Source: JAAAPF01 sp046541805 (lineage in GTDB: Bacteria > Pseudomonadota > Alphaproteobacteria > Geminicoccales > Geminicoccaceae). From it: a stretch of 6,885 nucleotides of DNA. The notes below the pieces were generated by a model. The model searched no databases. It saw nothing but the letters and a program-made list of their open reading frames with translations, and was not told the origin of the DNA. The stretch lies in assembly GCA_046541805.1 (NCBI GenBank), contig JBKHCM010000148.1:1-6885 (forward strand). The letters run 5' to 3'. Of this stretch, positions 1 through 4,716 are shown piece by piece (the first letter of the stretch is position 1; each line of letters opens with the position of its first letter). Made by a program: the position numbers and the translations under genes.

Positions 1-1059
1 ACCCGGCGCACCACCCTCGCCGGGCTCGGGGCCGGGCTCGGGGCCGGGCTGGCGGCCGGGCTGGCCGCGCCCGCCCGGCTCGGCGCGGTCGAGCGCGCCT
101 ATCTCAAGCGCGCCGAGTGGGACGCCTTCAAGTCGCGGTTCATGACCGCGGAAGGCCGCATCGTCGACACCGGCAACGGCGATCGTAGCCACAGCGAAGG
201 CCAGGGCTTCGCCATGGTGCTGGCGACGGCGTTCGACGATCCGGAGGCGTTCTTGGCGCTCTGGCGCTGGACCCGGACCACGCTGCAGGTCCGCGACGAC
301 GCGCTGTTGGCGTGGGCGTGGGATCCCGCCGCCGGCGAGATCGCCGATCGCAACAACGCCACCGACGGCGACCTCTTCGTCGCCTGGGGGTTGCTGCGGG
401 CCTTCGCCCGCTGGGGCGAGCCCGCCTGGCGCGACGCGGCCGCCCGCATCCTCGCCGCCGTCGTCGCCCACTGCGTGGTGCGCCGCGGCGACGGCCACCT
501 GCTGCTGCCCGGTGCCGCCGGCTTCGTCCGCGACGACCGGGTGGTCGTGAACCCGTCCTACTGGGTCTATCCGGCGTTCGCCGCCTTCGCCGAGGCCGAC
601 ATCGACGGCCCCTGGCGCGCGCTCGCCGACGCCGGCCTGGCGCTGGTCGACGGCTTCGCCGCCACCGGCACCGGCCTGGTGCCGGACTGGTGCGCCGTCG
701 GTGAGCGCATCGGGCCGGCGACGGACATGTCCTTCGCCTTCGGCTTCGACGCCGTGCGGGTGCCGCTCTACCTGCGCTGGGCACGGCCGGCGGTCGAGGT
801 CCGCGCCCGGCTGCGGCCGGTGGTGGCCTATGCCGAGCGCTACGGCGCCATCGGCGCGGTGCCGGCGACGATCGACCTCGCCACCGGCGAGACCGCCTCG
901 TACCCGATGTCGCTGGGCGCCCAGGCCATCCTGCTTCTGGCCGAGCACGCGGTCGACGGCGGCGAGCTTTTGCTCCCGCTCCAGCGCGACGACCGCGACT
1001 ACTACGCCAACGTCCTCCTTCTCCTCACCAAGCTCGCCGCGACGGAGATGCCGCGATGA
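1..1059 (+). CDS. Glycoside hydrolase family 8 endoglucanase (BcsZ/CMCax-like), 5' end outside window
   Basis: The frame is open from base 1, so the start codon lies upstream and 352 residues are visible. GH8 enzymes are inverting glycanases that cut beta-1,4 glucans; those next to cellulose synthase genes trim or edit the nascent polymer in the periplasm. Seen here: HSEGQGFAM with the likely catalytic acid Glu at visible residue 66, and NNATDGDLFVAWGLLRA (Asp122 and Asp124), which closely follows the GH8 signature A-[ST]-D-[AG]-D and carries the family's conserved Asp. The visible N-terminus reads TRRTTLAGL and then a Gly/Ala/Leu-rich core ending near PARLGA, which fits a twin-arginine export signal. 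The gene ends in an ATGA overlap with the TPR gene, so both are probably one operon. The length fits the family (about 330-370 residues). The GH8 call is firm; the cellulose role is inferred, since the synthase is not in view. Confidence 0.93.
   Translation, partial: TRRTTLAGLGAGLGAGLAAGLAAPARLGAVERAYLKRAEWDAFKSRFMTAEGRIVDTGNGDRSHSEGQGFAMVLATAFDDPEAFLALWRWTRTTLQVRDDALLAWAWDPAAGEIADRNNATDGDLFVAWGLLRAFARWGEPAWRDAAARILAAVVAHCVVRRGDGHLLLPGAAGFVRDDRVVVNPSYWVYPAFAAFAEADIDGPWRALADAGLALVDGFAATGTGLVPDWCAVGERIGPATDMSFAFGFDAVRVPLYLRWARPAVEVRARLRPVVAYAERYGAIGAVPATIDLATGETASYPMSLGAQAILLLAEHAVDGGELLLPLQRDDRDYYANVLLLLTKLAATEMPR
22..69 (+). repeat. Four 12-bp tandem repeats in the GH8 signal peptide
   Basis: Four consecutive 12-bp units start at 22, 34, 46 and 58. 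The first two are identical (GGGCTCGGGGCC); the last two are variants beginning GGGCTGG. They are in frame and encode GLGA-GLGA-GLAA-GLAA, the hydrophobic core of the presumed Tat signal. Unit gain or loss would lengthen or shorten the core without a frameshift. Confidence 0.8.
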
Positions 1060-2642
1060 AACGAGTCCATCTGGTGATCGCCGGCAGCATGGCGATCACG
1101 GCCGCCGTGGCGGCCTTGAGCTGGCCCCGAGCCGCGGTGGCGCCCGCGGGCGGCGAACCGGTCCCGACCCGGAGCTTCGAGCTGCCCGACGTGCTCGCCT
1201 CGGCGCCGACGGGTGCGGGTGGTGGCGGTGATGGCGCGCCCGCGGTCGACACGAGCTATCTCTGGGCCGCGTTCGAGGCCGGGGACTATCGCTCCGTGCG
1301 CGAGGAGCTGCGCGTGCTGGCGCGGCTGCACCCGGAGTGGACGCCGCCTTCGGATTTGCTGCGGCTCACCGACGCCATGCAGAGCCGCGCGGTCGTCCTG
1401 CCCGCCGTGGCCGACGGCGCCTTCGCCGACGCGGTGGCCTATTACGAGACCCATCGCGACCGCTTCGCCTGCGCCGACGTCACCATCGAGGCGCTGTGGG
1501 CCGTCGCCGAGGCCTACGCCGCGCGCGAGCGGGCGGACGACGCCTTCGCCGTCTACCAACGCGTGCTCGACGAGTGCGACGAGACCGACCTCCGGCTCGC
1601 CACCCTCGAGAAGGCGATCGCGCGCGAGGACCGCGAGCGCTTCGAGGCGCTGCTCGAAGTCGAGGAGGAGCGCAGCCACGACGCGGCCGAGCTGGAGCGG
1701 CTCGCGCGCATCCGCCAGGACGGCCTGGGCGGCGCGCCGAGCGGGCCGGTGCGCCTCTCCCGCCTCGACCGCACCCTCGAGGCGGTGGGCGCGGGGCGGG
1801 CTGAGGCCGAGGATCTGGCCTGGCTCGCCGACCACGCCCGCGCCGAGCGCAACGCCAACGCCGCGATGGTGCTGGGCTACCATCATCTCGACGGCGATCG
1901 GCCCGAGCGCGCCGCCGACTGGTTCGAGCGCTCGCTGGACTGGCGCCGCAACCGCAAGGCGCTCGAGGGTCTCTACCACGCCTATGGCCGGCTCGGCCGG
2001 GCCGACGCGCAGCGCCGGCTCGCCGCCCGTCACCCCGAGGCGCTCGCCGATCTCGCCCGGAGCGACGGCGCCGCCGACACCCGCCTCGCCGAGGCCTGGC
2101 GCGCGCTCGAGGCGGGCGACGCCGAGCGCGCGCTGCTCCACGCCGAGCTCGCGGGCGCCGAGGTCGCCACCGACGAGCGCGAGCTCGTGCGCGGCTGGGC
2201 GCTGTTGGAGCAGGACCGTCCCGGCGAGGCCGAGGCCGCCTTCACCCGCGCCGCCCAGACGGCCGCGCCCGACGCCCAGCTCCGCGCCGAGAAGGGGCGG
2301 GCACTCGCGCTCATCGCCGCGGGGCGTGACGACGAGGTCGTGGTCAGCCCGTCGCTGCCGGCGGCCGATGCGGCCGACATCGAGCGCGCGCGGCTGGAGC
2401 GGCGCATCGTCGAGACCCTCGACGCCGGCGATCCCGAGCGCGCCCACGCCCTGTTGCGCGAGCGCCAGGAGCGCTTTCCGGGAGCCCCGTCGCTGGGCAC
2501 GCTCGAGGGCTGGATCCTCTACGAGATGGGCGAGCTCTACGCCGCCGATCGCTTCTTCACCGAACTCTGGATCGAGACCCGCGACGACGACGCCCGCTTC
2601 GCGCTCATGACGGTGCGCGAGGCGATGTACCCCAACCGGTGA
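1056..2642 (+). CDS. TPR-like helical-repeat protein with N-terminal signal or anchor, coupled to GH8 gene
   Basis: A 528-residue protein. The ATG at 1056 overlaps the GH8 stop (ATGA) and has a GGAG ribosome-binding site at 1044-1047, so this start is well supported. Residues 1-30 are a basic end plus hydrophobic stretch (VHLVIAG to AVAAL), a signal peptide or single membrane anchor. A Pro/Gly-rich linker follows (about 31-65). The rest is alpha-helical with degenerate TPR-type helix pairs, for example at 68-92, 116-175, 265-325, 343-425 and 441-510, including typical A-x-x-x-F/Y and G-x-x-x-x-A spacing (ALEAGDAERALLHAELA, ALLEQDRPGEAEAAFTRAA). TPR proteins are scaffolds; in bacterial cellulose, alginate and Pel systems a periplasmic TPR protein helps export and can bind the hydrolase. 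No outer-membrane beta-barrel follows, so this is not a full BcsC. A scaffold for the GH8 enzyme or secretion complex is inferred from linkage alone. Confidence 0.85.
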   Translation: MKRVHLVIAGSMAITAAVAALSWPRAAVAPAGGEPVPTRSFELPDVLASAPTGAGGGGDGAPAVDTSYLWAAFEAGDYRSVREELRVLARLHPEWTPPSDLLRLTDAMQSRAVVLPAVADGAFADAVAYYETHRDRFACADVTIEALWAVAEAYAARERADDAFAVYQRVLDECDETDLRLATLEKAIAREDRERFEALLEVEEERSHDAAELERLARIRQDGLGGAPSGPVRLSRLDRTLEAVGAGRAEAEDLAWLADHARAERNANAAMVLGYHHLDGDRPERAADWFERSLDWRRNRKALEGLYHAYGRLGRADAQRRLAARHPEALADLARSDGAADTRLAEAWRALEAGDAERALLHAELAGAEVATDERELVRGWALLEQDRPGEAEAAFTRAAQTAAPDAQLRAEKGRALALIAAGRDDEVVVSPSLPAADAADIERARLERRIVETLDAGDPERAHALLRERQERFPGAPSLGTLEGWILYEMGELYAADRFFTELWIETRDDDARFALMTVREAMYPNR

Positions 2643-2759
2643 GGCCGAGCTCCGAGCGCCACAGGTGGAACGAGCGGTGCGCGTCGGGTCGACTTACCCG
2701 TCGTTGGTATGGCTCAGCGGTATCGTGACGCGCGAGCGAAGGCAAGGGCGCGCCGCGAG
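2643..2759. other. Intergenic region after the TPR gene
   Basis: About 117 bp separate the TPR gene stop from the recognisable end of the transposase remnant. No gene or good terminator is visible; CGGGT/ACCCG (2685-2700) could form only a 5-bp stem without a T-run. It probably includes decayed insertion-sequence DNA whose edge cannot be located by eye. Confidence 0.5.
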
Positions 2760-2898
2760 CGCGCCGAGGCGCCTGCAGCCGCCTTCGGCCGCTGCTTCAT
2801 CGCCGCGATGTCGTGGCACAGCCAGAGCGTGCGCAGACCGAAGGGCGAGACCTCGATGCCCCGCTTTTCGGGCGGGTTGATGGCGCCCGCCCGGTTCC

Positions 2899-2923
2899 AT
2901 CGGCGGCCAGCAGGCCCGCCGAT
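2899..2923. repeat. Short inverted repeat within the insertion that disrupts the transposase remnant
   Basis: On the - strand ATCGGCGG (2923-2916) is mirrored by CCGCCGAT (2906-2899) around a short GC-rich loop; the stem extends by two more pairs if one G bulges. It falls within the roughly 47-nt segment that separates the two homologous parts of the transposase remnant, so it may belong to whatever caused that interruption. Confidence 0.5.
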
Positions 2924-2961
2924 CCATCCGCGACGCGGCCGCGGCCAAGAGGGCGCGGCGG

Positions 2962-2988
2962 GGCCGGCTCGGCGATGCCGAGCCGGCC
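2962..2988. repeat. Perfect 12-bp inverted repeat with 3-nt loop
   Basis: GGCCGGCTCGGC (2962-2973), GAT, then the exact reverse complement GCCGAGCCGGCC (2977-2988). It lies inside the transposase remnant, in the frame that reads RLGIAEPA. No T-run follows on either strand, so it is not a typical intrinsic terminator, although such a GC-rich hairpin should be very stable as RNA. Confidence 0.7.
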
Positions 2989-3225
2989 GAGCGCTGGTTC
3001 GACCGCGGCGGCGACGCGGTTCTTCGGGTTCGGCCTCGACTTGGCGATCTGCAAGAGCGCCGGCTCGCCACCCGTCTCGTCGAGATCGCGAAACCGGTCG
3101 AAGCCGTCGCGCGACCAGCCGAGCACCTGGCGGGCCCGGCTGACCTGGCCGCGCGGCGCGGCCGGCTCCACGAGCCCGACCTTGGCTCGCAGCGCCTTTG
3201 CTCTGCCTTCCTTATCCGCCGAGGA

Positions 3226-3577
3226 TGGTGGCCGCTGCGGGACTCGAACCCGCACGGGGGTCACCCCCCAAAGGATTTTACGTACCACTTCGGCTTTCGC
3301 CGCCCCGCGCCGGCGGTCGCCGCCGGGCGCGGGTTCGTGGTCTGGACTGTCCCTTCACCCTATCGCCGCGCCACCAGGCCCGCGACGACGTAGGTGGGCG
3401 CCTACCAGTCTCTACACCTTCCCCGCGCCACCTGCCGCCTCAGGGCGGGCGTCGCGGGGCTTGGCTCGGGATCGGCAGCGAAGCGTTCCCCGAATTTGAC
3501 GCCTTTGTTACCCGCCGGTTTCCCGCCGGGAGACCCACAACCGAGTCCTTTGTGTCTACCGGTTCCACCAAGCGGCC
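3226..3577 (-). tRNA. tRNA-Leu(UAA), interrupted by a group I intron
   Basis: The exons are 3577-3544 (34 nt) and 3280-3226 (55 nt), 89 nt in total with an encoded CCA. Acceptor strands GGCCGCT and AGCGGCC pair perfectly. The D-arm GTGGAACCGGTAGACAC closely resembles bacterial tRNA-Leu. The anticodon stem AAGGA/TCCTT closes the loop C-U-U-A-A-A-A, anticodon UAA, after joining the exons. A long class II variable arm (GGGGG-TGA-CCCCC) is typical of tRNA-Leu, and the T-arm is GCGGG-TTCGAGT-CCCGC. A loop numbered this way puts the break between U33 and U34. The tRNA reads UUA (and UUG by wobble) leucine codons, which are very rare in such GC-rich genes. Joining at C34 instead would give CAA but would break the group I splice-site rules (U before the intron, G at its end). 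Confidence 0.95.
3281..3543 (-). ncRNA. Group I self-splicing intron (IC3-like) in tRNA-Leu
   Basis: A 263-nt insertion in the anticodon loop with the conserved group I core. The P element is AAATTCGGGGAAC (3497-3485), Q is ATCCCGAGCCAAGCC (3472-3458), R is GGTGTAGAGACTGG (3418-3405) and S is AAGGGACAGTCC (3355-3344); GACU of R can pair with AGUC of S to form P7, the guanosine site. These closely follow the cyanobacterial tRNA-Leu intron. P1 can form between exon GGACU and internal guide GGUCU (3535-3531), giving the required U-G pair at the 5' splice site. The last intron base is G (3281). Near the 3' end are strong hairpins, including GGCGAAAGCC with a GAAA tetraloop (about 3301-3292). No homing endonuclease ORF fits in it. 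Autocatalytic splicing by two transesterifications is expected from the family. Confidence 0.95.
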
Positions 3578-3590
3578 CCATCCACCTCGC

Positions 3591-3619
3591 CTTTAGGTGA
3601 AGCGCGCGCGCGATGCAAA
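3591..3619 (-). promoter_or_regulatory. Possible sigma70-type promoter for tRNA-Leu
   Basis: On the - strand, TTTGCA (3619-3614) and CTAAAG (3596-3591) are separated by 17 nt and would place a start site a few bases before the mature tRNA 5' end at 3577. Both hexamers are imperfect. The spacer contains an alternating CG run (about 3612-3602). The position is good; the motif match is moderate. Confidence 0.35.
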
Positions 3620-3697
3620 TCCGGGCCGCGCGGCCGCGGCGCGCCAAAGGTCCGGGTTCACCGCCGCGCCCGAGCGGGCTTGATCGACCCGAGGGCC

Positions 3698-3703
3698 GGG
3701 GGA
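3698..3703 (+). promoter_or_regulatory. Ribosome-binding site for the pirin fragment
   Basis: A GGGGGA-type Shine-Dalgarno lies about 7 nt before the ATG at 3711. It is the only good ribosome-binding site upstream of the acetyltransferase that follows, so ribosomes loaded here may also serve that gene through the TGAATG junction. Confidence 0.6.
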
Positions 3704-3710
3704 AACACGC

Positions 3711-3935
3711 ATGAGCCGGCACGACTGCGCCGAGGCGGACTGCCGCTTCACCGCCGCCGACATCGAGCCGATCGCGCCCGTCGTGGTGCGGCGCGCCGAC
3801 GCCGTCGGCGGCTTCGAGGTCCGCCGCGCGTTGCCCGCACGCACGAAGCGCCGGCTCGGCCCCTTCGCCGTCTTCGATCAGATGGACACCGGCGCCGCCG
3901 AGTTCCTTTCGCTACCCGAGCGAGCCGCTCGTTGA
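3711..3935 (+). pseudogene. 5' fragment of a pirin-family gene
   Basis: A 74-residue ORF starts at an ATG with a good GGGGGA ribosome-binding site. Residues 26-66 (RRADAVGGFEVRRALP and RRLGPFAVFDQM, then GAAEFLS) match the N-terminal strands of pirin proteins, which normally read VRRALP, GPFxxFDxMGPAEF, then RPHPHIG with the metal-binding histidines. Here the similarity ends at about 3910 and a few unrelated residues (LPERAAR) lead to a TGA. Full pirins are about 230-300 residues, so the metal site and both cupin domains are missing. The likely cause is a deletion joining the pirin 5' end to the neighbouring acetyltransferase gene. Intact pirins are nuclear-type cupins with quercetinase or regulatory roles; no function is expected for this piece, although it may be translated. 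A real small protein is less likely. Confidence 0.7.
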
Positions 3936-4526
3936 ATGCGCCCGACCCCCGCACGCACGCCGCCGCCGCCGACGCCCGCGCAGACGCGCCTGGTCGCACC
4001 CTCCGCCCGCTGGCGCGACAGCTACATCGCCGCCCTCGAGGAGGGCTTTCGCCGCGGCGCGCGCCCGGCGATGCGCCCGCGCGAGATCGGCGAGGTCCGC
4101 CGGGCCTTCGACCGCCACCTGGCGGAACGCATGCGGCAGACCGGTGAGATCATCCTGCCCGGCGGGCGGCGGGTCGAGGGCGTGCCGGTCTCGCTGTTCT
4201 GGCTGGTGGCGGGCGATGCGTTCATCGGGGAGATGAGCTTTCGTCACCATCTCAACGACTACCTGCGCCTCTCCGGCGGTCATGTCGGCTACGGGGTCCG
4301 GCCCAGCCTGATGGGTCGGGGGTTCGGCAAGCGCCTGTTGGCCCTCGCCAAGGCGGAGGCCCGCGCCAGGGGCCTCGCGCACCTCCTCGTCACCTGCCAC
4401 GACGACAATCACGCCTCGGCGCGCGTCATCGAGGCCAACGGTGGCGAACTCGAGGACGTGATCGACGACATCTTCGGCGGCGGCCCGCTCCGGCGCTACT
4501 GGATCGCGCTCGGCCCGCCGCCTTGA
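3936..4526 (+). CDS. GNAT-family N-acetyltransferase (COG3981-like)
   Basis: A 196-residue protein. The central and C-terminal parts show a GNAT fold: GGHVGYGVRPSLMGRGFGKRL (residues about 114-133) contains the strand-loop-helix motif A with the pyrophosphate-binding R-G-x-G-K loop for acetyl-CoA, followed by CHDDNHASARVIEANGG (154-170), the motif B region. The early part (LVAPSARWRDSYIAALEEG, then ILPGGRRVEGVPVSLFWLV) matches the predicted acetyltransferases of COG3981. The acceptor substrate is unknown. Residues 1-16 are a Pro/Thr/Arg-rich tail unlike the family; the homologous part begins near residue 17. The ATG directly follows the pirin-fragment stop (TGAATG) and lacks its own clear ribosome-binding site, so the native start may have been lost and translation may rely on reinitiation. 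The gene converges with the - strand glycosyltransferase group at its 3' end. Confidence 0.85.
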   Translation: MRPTPARTPPPPTPAQTRLVAPSARWRDSYIAALEEGFRRGARPAMRPREIGEVRRAFDRHLAERMRQTGEIILPGGRRVEGVPVSLFWLVAGDAFIGEMSFRHHLNDYLRLSGGHVGYGVRPSLMGRGFGKRLLALAKAEARARGLAHLLVTCHDDNHASARVIEANGGELEDVIDDIFGGGPLRRYWIALGPPP

Positions 4527-4716
4527 GCCTCACCGCGCCAACGACGGCGGCGAGCGCGCGAGCACCAGCCGCGGCGGCAACTCGCCCGCCGCCGAAGTCG
4601 ATCCGCCCCACCGCGGCCCAGGGCGTGGGCAATGCCGCGCCGGCGGTCCCCGGCACGGCCGCGACCGCGAGGACCGAGGCGAGACGCGCGAGGACGCGGC
4701 AAAGCCGGGTGCTCAT
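4426..4716 (-). CDS. Short ORF with signal peptide, probably a broken exported-protein gene
   Basis: The ATG at 4716 overlaps the upstream glycosyltransferase stop by 4 bp (ATGA), suggesting coupled translation. Residues 1-27 are a clear signal peptide: basic start (STRLCR), hydrophobic core (LASVLAVAAV) and cleavage-like GTAGA-AL. The mature start LPTPWAAVGRIDFGGG recalls the N-terminus of secreted trypsin-like proteases, which often read PWxAVGRxxxGG before the cysteine and active-site histidine. After that the 96-residue frame becomes low-complexity and Arg-rich, and its last 101 bp run antisense through the acetyltransferase gene, so the tail is unlikely to be native. A one-base shift after the GGG stretch would instead end at 4530, just clear of that gene. 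The likely explanation is a truncated gene. The protease reading is a guess; a genuine small exported protein remains possible. Confidence 0.4.
   Translation of the reverse strand: MSTRLCRVLARLASVLAVAAVPGTAGAALPTPWAAVGRIDFGGGRVAAAAGARALAAVVGAVRLKAAGRARSSSAGAGRRRRCRRSRPRVRHRWPR

Larger units (their letters stand above)
2760..3225 (-). pseudogene. Remnant of IS481-family transposase N-terminal region
   Basis: Reading leftward from the base after the tRNA CCA, one frame gives KALRAKVGLVEPAA, VLGWSRDGFDRFRDLDETGG and AKSRPNPKNRVAAAVE. This strongly resembles the N-terminal helix-turn-helix of a set of IS481-family transposases (family pattern about VMGYSRDSFYRFKELYDTGG, then ISRRKPxLKNRV). After GRGRVA (near 2927) the match stops; it resumes about 47 nt later in a different frame as NPPEKRGIEVSPFGLRTLW followed by LCHDIAAMKQRPKA (2881 to about 2765), matching the family's NELKKRGIxVSPxGVRxVWLRHDLETMKKRLKA. 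There is no start codon, and the DDE catalytic domain is absent beyond about 2760. It is therefore a dead 5' fragment with a frameshift or insertion. Family assignment is from remembered sequence patterns, not a search. Confidence 0.85.

Noticed and set aside
1002..2447. Long antisense frame (481 codons) under the TPR gene
   Set aside because: Shadow of a GC-rich coding sequence; the protein is low complexity and the + strand has signal peptide, ribosome-binding site and repeats.
2685..2700. Possible terminator after the TPR gene
   Set aside because: Only a 5-bp stem (CGGGT/ACCCG) with no T-run.
2813..3499. + strand frame of 228 codons across the transposase remnant and tRNA
   Set aside because: Crosses a tRNA gene and is antisense to transposase homology; no domain seen.
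3281..3543. tRNA-Leu(CAA) by moving the splice junction one base
   Set aside because: It would make the 5' exon end in C and the intron end in U, against the conserved U-G pair and terminal G of group I introns.
3226..3600. tmRNA (ssrA) or permuted two-piece tmRNA
   Set aside because: The CCA-ending T-arm suggested it at first, but the 5' exon is a normal tRNA-Leu half with a D-arm, the anticodon loop is restored on joining, and the insert has group I core motifs rather than a tag reading frame.
3402..3722. Open frames on both strands across the tRNA and intron (for example 3198-3596 + and 3402-3722 -)
   Set aside because: They read through tRNA exons and the structured intron core; GC-rich DNA lacks stops, and the RNA features explain the sequence better.
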